Shown here: piece by piece, positions 23,757 to 31,952 of the stretch
Layout: every line of letters begins with the position of its first letter
How positions within the stretch are numbered: the stretch's first letter is position 1
Source: an uncultured Myxococcales bacterium
GTDB lineage: Bacteria; Myxococcota_A; UBA9042
Assembly: GCA_903955385.1 (NCBI GenBank)
Contig: CAJBNH010000193.1
Coordinates: 1 to 64,000, forward strand
Reading direction: 5' to 3'
Length of the DNA stretch: 64,000 nt
Made by a program: the position numbers and the translations under genes
The notes under the pieces: generated by a model
Seen by the model: only the letters and a program-made list of their open reading frames with translations
Database searches by the model: none
Told to the model about the DNA's origin: nothing

Positions 23757-24655
23757 GACACGGCCCCCGCCCAGAGTACGTCGTGCGTCAGGCGGCCCAG
23801 CTTGTCCGCGGTTCGCCGTGGCTGACGGGTGTCAGCGCCCTGACGATTGCGCTTGCGCTGACGCTGGTCGGTCTGTTCGCGATGATCCTGTTCAACGCGG
23901 GCAAGATGATGCACGAGCTGGGGCAGTCGCTGACGCTGTCGGTCTACGTGCAGGACGCCACGACGCCGGCTGAGCTTGCCGCGCTGGACAAGCAGGTGCG
24001 GGCGCACGAGGGCGTGAAGTCCGTCACGATGCTGACGCGCGAGATGGACCGCGAGCGCAACCGCAAGCTGCTGGACCCCGAGCTGCTCAAGGGGCTGGAC
24101 GAAGCGGCGCTGCCGGGTCAGCCCGTGCTCGAGGTCGAAATCGACGCGGATCTGGCTTCGCGCGGCGACGTGCAGGAGCTGGTCGAGTGGACGCGCTCGG
24201 TCAAGGGCGTGCAGTCGGTCGAGGACGTCGAGTTCGGTGCTGAAAAGCTCCGGCTTTTGTTCGCGATTGTCGAGATCGCCCGGACCGTTGGGCTGGTGCT
24301 GTCGATCGTCCTGCTGTCCAGCGCGATGTTCTTCGTGTTCTCGACGATCCGGCTTGCTGTGTTCTCGCGCCGCGACGAGATCGAGATCCTGTCGCTGGTC
24401 GGCGCCACCCCCGGCTTCATCCGCCTGCCGTTCCTGGTCGAGGGTGCGCTGCAGGGTCTGGCAGGCGCATTGGTGGCGATGCTGCTGCTGGGGCTGTTGC
24501 ACCTGGAGCTGCGAAGTCTGGTGCGCGACGTCTACATGCTGAATGCCACGTGGTCGCTGCTGCCGCCGGGAATGATCCTGTGGTTGATCCTCGGCGGTCC
24601 CGCTGTCGGCTTGGCGGCCAGTGCGATGAGCGTCGGCCGCTACCTGAAGGTGTGA
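23753..24655 (+). CDS. ftsX: Cell division membrane protein FtsX (300 aa)
   Basis: FtsX is the membrane half of FtsEX. The layout is normal: a cytoplasmic N-terminus, TM1 near residues 25-46, a periplasmic domain (about 50-165) with SLTLSVYVQDATTPAEL and a helical Lys/Glu/Arg-rich part, then three TM helices around 170-200, 220-245 and 268-290. FSRRDEIEILSLVGATPGFI is the conserved loop between TM2 and TM3. It overlaps ftsE (ATGA) and is followed four bases later by the EnvC-like gene, whose coiled coil probably docks on the FtsX periplasmic domain. Confidence 0.9.
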   Translation: MRHGPRPEYVVRQAAQLVRGSPWLTGVSALTIALALTLVGLFAMILFNAGKMMHELGQSLTLSVYVQDATTPAELAALDKQVRAHEGVKSVTMLTREMDRERNRKLLDPELLKGLDEAALPGQPVLEVEIDADLASRGDVQELVEWTRSVKGVQSVEDVEFGAEKLRLLFAIVEIARTVGLVLSIVLLSSAMFFVFSTIRLAVFSRRDEIEILSLVGATPGFIRLPFLVEGALQGLAGALVAMLLLGLLHLELRSLVRDVYMLNATWSLLPPGMILWLILGGPAVGLAASAMSVGRYLKV

Positions 24656-24659
24656 CGCG

Positions 24660-25781
24660 ATGGCGCCCGCGCGAACCCTGCTCGCCGCGACCCTGCTCCT
24701 CGCCACCCTTGGGGCTGGCCACGCGGACGCGCAGCCGCGCTTGGACGCCGTGTCGCGCAAGGACCTCGACTCCCGCTACGGTCAGGCGCTGCAGGCCGAA
24801 TTGGGGCTGCTGCAGGCATTGGACAAGCTGGACCGCGATGCCTCCGACATCGACGCCCAGATCCTGCGCTTGGGTCTGGAGCGCGCCCACGCCACCGATG
24901 TGCTGACCCAAGCTGAGGACCGCCGGGCCAAGGCCGAGCACGAGCTCGACGGCATGCGTCAGGCGGTGCGGTCGCGGCTGCGGGCCATCCTGCGTATCGC
25001 CCGGCAGCCCCAGCTGGAATTCGCGTTGTCGCCCAAGGCGTTCGCCAAGTCTGTGACCAAGGACCGCGTGCTGCGGCAGCTGCTGGCCGCAGACCGCGAG
25101 CGGCTGGCGGCCTATCGGCAAAAGCTGACCGATCTCGAGCGACTGACCCACGAACGCGACGCAGCGCTGAAGCACCTGGACGAGGTCGACCTGCAGCTGC
25201 ACGACGAAAAGGCGCGCGGCGAGCAGGAGCGGCAGGACAAGCTCGCGCTGATTGCCCGCATCGAGGAAGACCGTAAATTCCACGACCGCGCGGTGCGCGA
25301 TCTGGACGCCGCCAACAAGCAGCTGAGCGCCCAAATCGCCACGCTGAAGGAGTGGCAGGAGCGCAAGTACACGTTCGCGATGACGGTCGGCAAGCTGCTG
25401 CCCCCGGTATCGGCTGCGGTCGGAACGGGCTTTGGCGAGATCCGCCACCCGCGCTTTGGCACCGTGACGCTGCACCGGGGTCTCGCGTTTCGCCCAGTGT
25501 CGGGTCCCGGCGCCGCGGTACGCGCGGTGTTTTGGGGTCGCGTCGCCTATGTCGGCTGGCTGACAGGCTACGGCGAGACCGTGATTCTGGACCACGGCCG
25601 CGGCTGGCACTCGGTGTACGCCCACTTGGAGGAAGTCCGCGTCAAGGTTGGCGACGTGGTTCCCGCGCGCGTGCGCATCGCCGACACGGGAGCGTCGGGG
25701 TCCCTGAAGGGCCGCCACCTGTACTTCGAGATCCGCCGCAACGGCGAGCCCGTCGACCCCGCACCTTGGTTTCATCGCTAG
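24660..25781 (+). CDS. envC: EnvC-like murein hydrolase activator with degenerate LytM domain (373 aa)
   Basis: A signal peptide (residues 1-24) precedes a long coiled coil (about 35-230) and a C-terminal LytM/M23 domain. The zinc-ligand motif HxGxD is replaced by HRGLAF and the final HxH by LYF, so the domain should be catalytically dead, as in E. coli EnvC. The end (GRHLYFEIRRNGEPVDPAPW) is very EnvC-like. FtsEX-bound EnvC activates periplasmic amidases at the septum; direct linkage to ftsEX supports the same role here. No amidase gene is adjacent. Confidence 0.85.
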   Translation: MAPARTLLAATLLLATLGAGHADAQPRLDAVSRKDLDSRYGQALQAELGLLQALDKLDRDASDIDAQILRLGLERAHATDVLTQAEDRRAKAEHELDGMRQAVRSRLRAILRIARQPQLEFALSPKAFAKSVTKDRVLRQLLAADRERLAAYRQKLTDLERLTHERDAALKHLDEVDLQLHDEKARGEQERQDKLALIARIEEDRKFHDRAVRDLDAANKQLSAQIATLKEWQERKYTFAMTVGKLLPPVSAAVGTGFGEIRHPRFGTVTLHRGLAFRPVSGPGAAVRAVFWGRVAYVGWLTGYGETVILDHGRGWHSVYAHLEEVRVKVGDVVPARVRIADTGASGSLKGRHLYFEIRRNGEPVDPAPWFHR

Positions 25782-25836
25782 ATTTTCCATTCCTCGCGGA
25801 CTTCCCCCCCCATCTTTTCGCGAGTCAGAGGTCCAG

Positions 25837-27501
25837 ATGGTCCAGTCGCTCATCTCCACGGCGGCGCCGGTCGCCCCCGGTTTCTCGTGCCCGCCGCTGC
25901 CGCTCGACCCGGCGCGCGTGGCGCGAGCCCGCGAGCTGGCAGGCAAGATCGCCCAGGAAGTCCAGACGTTTACCGAGACGCGGTCCACCGTCGCTGTGGA
26001 GCGCACGGTGCTGCGGCTGTTCGGCGTAGACGGAGCCAATGAGGAGGGCGTGCCGCTGGTCAATGCGTGCGTCGACCGTCTGATGGCGGTGGGGCTGCTG
26101 CGCGACGGCGTGGCGCGACCTTTCTGCCTCGCGATGCACGACACGGGGCTGACCCCGACCCAGCTTGCCCAGCGCATCGCCGACGGGAACTTGGACCTGA
26201 CCACCTATGCCGAGACCGTACCGGACGCGCAATGGGCAGCGGTGGACGCACTGGGCCGCAAGCTGGCGCGGGCGGGCGTCGATCGCATCCTCGCGCAACG
26301 GAACGCGCGTGCCGAAAAGCTTGGCCGCTTGGGTTGCGGCGTTCAGCCGCTGAAGTACGTGATCGTCGCCAGCGGCAACATCCACGAGGACATCGTGCAG
26401 GCGCGGGTGGCGGCGCGGCAGGGTGCCGACGTGATCGCCGTGATCCGCTCGACCGGCCAGTCGCTGCTGGACTACATGCCCGACGGCGCAACGACCGAAG
26501 GGTTTGGCGGCACGTTCGCGACGCAAGAAAATTTCCGCTTGATGCGTGCGGCGTTGGACGAGGTCGGCGAGGAGCTGGGGCGCTACATTCGCCTGTGCAA
26601 CTACGCGTCCGGCCTGTGCATGCCGGAGATCGCGTGTACCGGGGCGTTCGAGCGTCTGGACATGATGCTGAACGATGCGCTGTACGGCATCCTGTTCCGC
26701 GACATCAACATGCAGAGAACGCTGTGTGATCAACGGGTCAGCCGCCGTCTGAGCGCGCTTTCCGGCCTGATCATCAACACGGGCGAGGACAATTACCTCA
26801 CGACCGCTGACGCGGTCGAGGCGGCGCACACCGTGGTGGCGTCGACCCTGGTCAACGAGGCGTTGGCCCGCGCGTGCGGCCTGCAGACCGACCAGTTGGG
26901 GTTGGGCCACGCGATGGAGATCGACCCGACGATTGAAAACTCGATCCTGTACGAGATCGCCAACGCCATGTTGATTCGCACGCTGTTCCCCGGCGCTCCG
27001 CTCAAGTTCATGCCGCCTACCAAGCACATGACGGGCAACGTGCTGCGGGGCCACGTGCAGGACGCGCTGTTCAATCTGGTGGGCATTACGACCGGTCAGG
27101 GCATCCAGCTGCTGGGCATGCCGACCGAGGCGATGCACACGCCGCACATCCACGACCGCTATCTGTCGCTGGAAGCGGCCAGTCTGGTGTTCGCGGGCGC
27201 GCGCGCGCTGGGCAGCGAATTGCTGTTGCGGCCCGGCGGGTTCATCGAGACTCGTGCCATCGCAACCTTGGAGGCCGCGATCGGTCTGCTGGACGAGATC
27301 GCGGGCGAGGGCCTGATGACGGGCCTGTCGCGCGGCCACTTTGCCGACATCCGCCGGTCACCCACGGGCGGTCGTGGCCTCGACGGCGTATTCGAGCGCG
27401 GCGACCGGTACTGGGACCCCTGCGAGGATCTGGTGACGGCAGAGCTGCAGCGACTGGGCCAGCTGGATGCGCAAGGCCGGGCAGTGGGAGGTGCTGTATG
27501 A
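25837..27501 (+). CDS. kamD: Lysine 5,6-aminomutase, alpha subunit (554 aa)
   Basis: KamDE moves the terminal amino group of D-lysine or L-beta-lysine from C6 to C5 using adenosylcobalamin and PLP, a step of anaerobic lysine fermentation. The sequence shows the aminomutase-alpha TIM-barrel layout: VIVASGNIHEDIVQARVAA, VIRSTGQSLLDY, GLIINTGEDNYL, GHAMEIDPTIENS, PPTKHMTGN and GLLTGQGIQLLGM-like (here GITTGQGIQLLGM). Assignment is strengthened by the coupled downstream beta subunit (ATGA overlap). At 554 aa it is slightly longer than the characterised alpha subunits (about 516). A GAGGT site precedes the ATG. No kamA, kdd or kce genes are next to it. Confidence 0.88.
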   Translation: MVQSLISTAAPVAPGFSCPPLPLDPARVARARELAGKIAQEVQTFTETRSTVAVERTVLRLFGVDGANEEGVPLVNACVDRLMAVGLLRDGVARPFCLAMHDTGLTPTQLAQRIADGNLDLTTYAETVPDAQWAAVDALGRKLARAGVDRILAQRNARAEKLGRLGCGVQPLKYVIVASGNIHEDIVQARVAARQGADVIAVIRSTGQSLLDYMPDGATTEGFGGTFATQENFRLMRAALDEVGEELGRYIRLCNYASGLCMPEIACTGAFERLDMMLNDALYGILFRDINMQRTLCDQRVSRRLSALSGLIINTGEDNYLTTADAVEAAHTVVASTLVNEALARACGLQTDQLGLGHAMEIDPTIENSILYEIANAMLIRTLFPGAPLKFMPPTKHMTGNVLRGHVQDALFNLVGITTGQGIQLLGMPTEAMHTPHIHDRYLSLEAASLVFAGARALGSELLLRPGGFIETRAIATLEAAIGLLDEIAGEGLMTGLSRGHFADIRRSPTGGRGLDGVFERGDRYWDPCEDLVTAELQRLGQLDAQGRAVGGAV

Positions 27502-28373
27502 AGGGCGAAGTGACGCTGCGACCCCACGTGACCGAGGCCGACATCGAGGCGCACGGCGTCGATCCGCAGCTGGGACCCGGGTTTGTGCCGGTCAAGGGCG
27601 AACCGGGGGCGCAGGGACCGCGCGGCGTGGACCTGACGGCGGTGCGCGCCTACGGCGACACGCTGGACGACGGTCAGGTGATGCTGTCGTTCTCGCTGCC
27701 GGTGCCGTTCGGCGACGAGGCAAAGGAAGCGGGCCGCCAGCTGTGCCGCCAGATGGGTCTGGAGCAGCCGGCCGTGTACCACGCGCACGATCTCGGCGAG
27801 GGCTTCACCTATCTGGTTGTCTACGCGCGGTCGCCGTATGCCGTTGATTTCACCAAGATCTCCGTTCCCAAGGTGACTTCGCACCGCTTGGACAAGCACG
27901 CCGTCGAGCATCTGGCCGCCGAGCACTTCACCCGCAAGCTGCGGGTGCTGGGCGCGTGCACGGGCGACGACGCGCACACCGTGGGCATCGACGCGATCCT
28001 GAACGTGAAGGGTTACAGCGGCGAGAAGGGACTGGAGGCCTACAAATGCTTCGAGGTCCGCAACATGGGCGCGCAGGTGCCCAACGAGGTGCTGCTGCGC
28101 GAGGCCCGCGAGTTCCAGGCCGACGCCATCCTGGTGTCACAGGTCGTGACGCAAAAGGACTGCCATCGCACCAATCTGGCGGCGCTGATCGACCTGGCGG
28201 AGGCCGAGAACCTGCGGTCGGGCATCGTGTTCGTGGCTGGCGGACCGCGCCTGTCGCACACGATCGCGCTGGAGCTGGGCTTTGACGCCGGCTTCGGCCC
28301 CGGGACGCTGCCTCCCGACGTCGCCTCGTTCCTGATCCAAGCGTTGGTCGCCCGGCAGACGGCCGCGCAATAG
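27498..28373 (+). CDS. kamE: Lysine 5,6-aminomutase, beta subunit (291 aa)
   Basis: The beta subunit carries both cofactors. DAHTVGIDAILNVKG contains His160, equivalent to the cobalt-ligating His, and Lys171, eleven residues later as in the known enzyme, where the Lys forms the PLP Schiff base. The Rossmann cobalamin-binding part follows (VPNEVLLREAREFQADAILV, SQVVTQKD, VAGGPR, LGFDAGFGPGT). The N-terminal dimerisation region precedes (PYAVDFTKISVPKV). Length is close to the family norm. Overlaps kamD by four bases. Confidence 0.9.
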   Translation: MKGEVTLRPHVTEADIEAHGVDPQLGPGFVPVKGEPGAQGPRGVDLTAVRAYGDTLDDGQVMLSFSLPVPFGDEAKEAGRQLCRQMGLEQPAVYHAHDLGEGFTYLVVYARSPYAVDFTKISVPKVTSHRLDKHAVEHLAAEHFTRKLRVLGACTGDDAHTVGIDAILNVKGYSGEKGLEAYKCFEVRNMGAQVPNEVLLREAREFQADAILVSQVVTQKDCHRTNLAALIDLAEAENLRSGIVFVAGGPRLSHTIALELGFDAGFGPGTLPPDVASFLIQALVARQTAAQ

Positions 28374-28416
28374 CGCCCGTCTACTCTGGAACGAACTGAT
28401 TTCTTTGATGGAAACG

Positions 28417-28926
28417 CTAGGCCTTGTGCCCGTGGTCCGGGTCGCCCAGCTCTGTCAGGGTCAGCGGCGCCGGACGCGGCTCGAACGCGCCTGGCGTGAA
28501 GGCGTGAGGCAGCAGCTCGCTCAGGCGCACGCGGTAGGCCGGGCCCTGACGACCGATGACCGTCACCCACAAGTCCACACCGAACTCGGCGAGCATTTGA
28601 CGGCACAGACCGCACGGAGCCGCGGGTTCTGCGGCGTCGGTGACGACCGCGACCTCATCGAACTCGCGCTCGCCCTGCGTCACGGCGGCGACCAAGGCGG
28701 AGCGCTCGGCACAGATCGTCACGGGAAACGAGGCGTTCTCGACGTTGACGCCGGTGAAGATCCGGCCCGACTTCGTGCGCAGCGCGGCCCCGACCAGAAA
28801 GCCGGAGTACGGCGCATAGGCGTGACGACGGACGTCGACAGCGGCTTTGACGACCTCGGCCAAGTCGGGTCGATCGCGCAGCAATTGCTGGATCGCGAGC
28901 TCGGCGGTCTCTTCGGGTGTGCTCAT
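28417..28926 (-). CDS. cdd: Cytidine deaminase (169 aa)
   Basis: Cdd deaminates cytidine and deoxycytidine to uridines in nucleoside salvage. The zinc site is complete: Cys72 and the proton-shuttling Glu74 in CAERSA, and Cys105/Cys108 in PCGLCRQ. The substrate region YSGFLVGAAL and NVENASFP is typical of homotetrameric cytidine deaminases. It is about 35 residues longer than the usual 130-135 aa, mostly at both ends. The start overlaps the punA stop by four bases, so the two are cotranslated. Confidence 0.92.
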   Translation of the reverse strand: MSTPEETAELAIQQLLRDRPDLAEVVKAAVDVRRHAYAPYSGFLVGAALRTKSGRIFTGVNVENASFPVTICAERSALVAAVTQGEREFDEVAVVTDAAEPAAPCGLCRQMLAEFGVDLWVTVIGRQGPAYRVRLSELLPHAFTPGAFEPRPAPLTLTELGDPDHGHKA

Positions 28927-29780
28927 GGGACCCTCCGGTGCAACGGCAGCTCCGGCAGGGCTTCGACGACGCCGGCCAGCAGGTTGATCATGCGCACGGT
29001 CGCACGGCCGGCGACCTCCTTGACGTGGGAGTGGTCGAGCAGACCCTCGCCAAGTCCGGCGCCCAGATTGGTGATGCAGGACAGCCCCAGCACCCGCACG
29101 CCCATGTGACGCGCCACGATGACCTCAGGCACGGTGGACATGCCCACGGCATCGGCACCCAGCGCCGCAAGCATGTGGATCTCGGCAGGTGTCTCGTAGC
29201 TGGGACCCAGCAGACCGGCGTACACGCCCTCATGCACCGGCGCGCCCTGACGATGGGCGATCTCGAGGCACAGCTCGCGCAGGTGGCGGTCGTAGGCCTC
29301 CGTCATGTCGGGAAAGCGGCGACCCAGACTGTCGTCGTTCTCTCCCACCAGCGGATTGCCACCGGTCAGGTTCAAGTGGTCGCGGATGACCATCAGGTCG
29401 CCCGGCGCCATCCGGTTGTGTGCAGCCCCGGCGGCGTTCGTCACGATCAGGGCATCGATGCCCAACGCGCCGAGCAACCGCACAGGAAGAGAAACTTGTT
29501 TGAAGTCATGCCCTTCGTACGCATGGACACGCCCTGCCAACACGATCACTTCGTGCTTGTGCCAGCGACCGACGACCAGCTGACCGGAGTGCCCGGCCAC
29601 GGTCGACGGAGCCAGATGCGGCAGGTCGGCGTAGGAAACCTTGCGTGCGTCTTCGATCTCGTCGGCGATTTCGCCCAAGCCCGAGCCCAGCACGAGCCCC
29701 AGCGGCGCACGGACCGGCCCTACGGCCTGCTCGACAGCGCTGACGAGTTCGCGGAGGGCGGCCACGGTGGTGAGCCCCAT
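28923..29780 (-). CDS. punA: Purine nucleoside phosphorylase (285 aa)
   Basis: This trimeric PNP splits purine (deoxy)nucleosides with phosphate. The family motifs are LVLGSGLGEIAD (phosphate loop), GHSGQLVVG with the phosphate-contact His, GRVHAYEGHD, TNAAGAAH, and AVGMSTVPEVIVARH, followed by SCITNLGAG. AAGGAG lies five bases before the ATG at 29780; longer frames upstream overlap the divergent asnB leader. Coupled to cdd, making a nucleoside salvage pair. Confidence 0.92.
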   Translation of the reverse strand: MGLTTVAALRELVSAVEQAVGPVRAPLGLVLGSGLGEIADEIEDARKVSYADLPHLAPSTVAGHSGQLVVGRWHKHEVIVLAGRVHAYEGHDFKQVSLPVRLLGALGIDALIVTNAAGAAHNRMAPGDLMVIRDHLNLTGGNPLVGENDDSLGRRFPDMTEAYDRHLRELCLEIAHRQGAPVHEGVYAGLLGPSYETPAEIHMLAALGADAVGMSTVPEVIVARHMGVRVLGLSCITNLGAGLGEGLLDHSHVKEVAGRATVRMINLLAGVVEALPELPLHRRVP

Positions 29781-30047
29781 CTTTCTCCTTGCAGGGGGTC
29801 GCAATCCGGCGACGGACTGGCCGTCGGGGGGAGTCGGCCCTGAGCCTCGCGCGTTGGAAAGCCTTGCACGAGGGGGCCGTATGATGGCCGCGACTGGGCG
29901 TGGGTGCAACTTCCCCGGCCGTTTCGGCCGCAGCGTTCACGTCGCAGCCGGCGCAGCGGTGGCGACGACGCAGCCGAAGGGAGGCATCCGGCGCCGTTGC
30001 GTGCTACGATCGCGCTCCGTTCCCCAGTGGGCGGCCGGCGGGTAGCG

Positions 30048-31943
30048 ATGTGCGGAATCCTTGGGTTGTTGGATGAGGAACGGCGATCGGCCGGTGCGTC
30101 GTGGTCGGACAGCGACCTGCGTGAGGCCGAGCAAGCCCGCGACGAGATGGTGCACCGCGGGCCGGACGGCTCGGGCCTGTGGCACACACCGGGCCTGATC
30201 TTCGCGCACCGACGTCTGGCGATTCTGGACCTGAGCCCGGGGGGCCACCAGCCGATGCTCGCCCCAAGCGGCGGAGCGCTGACCTTCAACGGCGAGATCT
30301 ACAACTACCTGGAGCTCAAGGAAGATTTGGCCCGCGCGGGCGCGTCGTTCCGCTCGACCGGGGACACCGAAGTCCTGCTGACGGCGCTGGAGATCTGGGG
30401 CCTCGACACAACGTTGGCCCGCCTGCGCGGCATGTTCTCCTTCGCGTGGTGGGATGCCCGCACGCAAGTCCTTCATCTGGCTCGTGATCCCGTCGGCAAG
30501 AAGCCGCTGTACTACGCCGTCGCTGGCCGGCGAATCGCCTTTGCGTCCGAATTGCGACCGCTGGCGCGTTGGCTGCGAAGGCTTGGTGTGCCGCTTGAAG
30601 TGGATCCGGTGGCGATCGAGCACCACCTGGCCGGCGGCTACATCCCCGCCCCGCGCACGGTCTGGCAGCAAGTGAGCAAGCTAAGTGCGGGCCAGGACGT
30701 TAGCTTTCAAGGTGGTGTGCTGTCGGTGCACGAGCCGCGCGGGCTGCCGGCGGTCCCGGCCCCACTGTCGCTCACCAAGACCGGCTTGGACCACCTGGAC
30801 GCGCTGCTGCAGACGGCCGTGGAGCGCCGATTGCGGTCGGACGTACCGGTCGCCACCTTCCTGAGCGGCGGCTTGGATTCGACGCTGGTCACCGCCGTCG
30901 CCGCACGCCTGCAACCAGGCATCACGGCCTACACGGTGCGCACGGCCGGCCGCAATCTGGACGAGCTGGACGTCGCACGTCGCGTGGCCCGACACACCGG
31001 CGTGCGGCACGTCGAGCTCGAGGTCGACACGGCACATCTGGACCGTCTGTCTGAGCTGGTGCGGCACTACGGCGAGCCCTTCGGCGACTCGTCGGCGCTT
31101 CCCACGCTGCTGATTGCCGAGGCGGCCGGTCGCGAGCACCGGGTCGTCCTGACCGGCGACGGCGGCGACGAGGTTCAGGGCGGCTACTCCTCGGGGCGCC
31201 TGTTCGCGCTGCGACGCTTGCTGCATGAGGACTTGCGGATACCGACGCTGGCCGCGGCCTCCCGACTGGGAACTGCGGGGACCGGACGGGGGGGCCGTCT
31301 TCACGCCTTGCGCTTCACGGCGATGCGGTTGCTGGCGAGCGCGGCCGACGCCGTGTCGGCCCAACACGACGACCTGCACGCGCTGCACAACCTATTCGAC
31401 CCGGAGCTGCGGCCCCTGCTGGCGACACAGGGCTGGAAGGGCCTGATGCGAGAGCGGTTTCTGGCACTGCCGGCAAGCGACGAGCTGGACCGGATGCTGC
31501 GTCTGGACTTCGCGCTGTACCTGCCCGAAGACCTGTGCGTGAAGGTCGACGTCGCCAGCATGGCCCGGTCCGTCGAGACGCGCTCGCCGCTGCTGGACCT
31601 GGATTTCGTTCTGGCGTCTGCGCAGATCCGCGCGGCAGACCGGGTGCGACCCTGGGAGTCCAAGCGGGTGATCCGCGGCCTACTGCACCGCCACCTGCCA
31701 GCGGATTGCGTGTTGGGGCGCAAGCAGGGGTTCTCTATCCCGTTGGACCGCTGGATGGGCGGCGACGAGGCGGTGGACCGCATCGCCGACCGCTACCGCA
31801 ACGGCCTGCCCGGCTTGCCTTTTCTGAACGGTCCTGCCGTGGGAGAAACGCTGCGTCGCCGCCGGGCCCGGGGTCAGGACAATGGCGTGCTGCTCTGGCG
31901 CCTGCGGTTCCTGGCTGACTGGGCTGAGGACATGCGCGCCTAG
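30048..31943 (+). CDS. asnB: Asparagine synthase, glutamine-hydrolysing (631 aa)
   Basis: AsnB makes asparagine from aspartate, ATP and glutamine. The N-terminal Ntn amidotransferase begins MCGILG with Cys2 as nucleophile; RLAILDLSPGGHQPM and FNGEIYNYLEL follow. The synthetase domain has FLSGGLDSTLV (PP-loop) and LTGDGGDEVQGGY. Near the C-terminus VDVASMARSVETRSPLLD and GRKQGFSIPLDRWM fit the exopolysaccharide/asnB-like group rather than E. coli AsnB, so a role in modifying a secreted polymer or peptide is also possible. A TACGAT -10-like box occurs at 30005-30010. It is convergent with the metallopeptidase gene, with nine bases between. Confidence 0.88.
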   Translation: MCGILGLLDEERRSAGASWSDSDLREAEQARDEMVHRGPDGSGLWHTPGLIFAHRRLAILDLSPGGHQPMLAPSGGALTFNGEIYNYLELKEDLARAGASFRSTGDTEVLLTALEIWGLDTTLARLRGMFSFAWWDARTQVLHLARDPVGKKPLYYAVAGRRIAFASELRPLARWLRRLGVPLEVDPVAIEHHLAGGYIPAPRTVWQQVSKLSAGQDVSFQGGVLSVHEPRGLPAVPAPLSLTKTGLDHLDALLQTAVERRLRSDVPVATFLSGGLDSTLVTAVAARLQPGITAYTVRTAGRNLDELDVARRVARHTGVRHVELEVDTAHLDRLSELVRHYGEPFGDSSALPTLLIAEAAGREHRVVLTGDGGDEVQGGYSSGRLFALRRLLHEDLRIPTLAAASRLGTAGTGRGGRLHALRFTAMRLLASAADAVSAQHDDLHALHNLFDPELRPLLATQGWKGLMRERFLALPASDELDRMLRLDFALYLPEDLCVKVDVASMARSVETRSPLLDLDFVLASAQIRAADRVRPWESKRVIRGLLHRHLPADCVLGRKQGFSIPLDRWMGGDEAVDRIADRYRNGLPGLPFLNGPAVGETLRRRRARGQDNGVLLWRLRFLADWAEDMRA

Positions 31944-31952
31944 CCGACAGAA

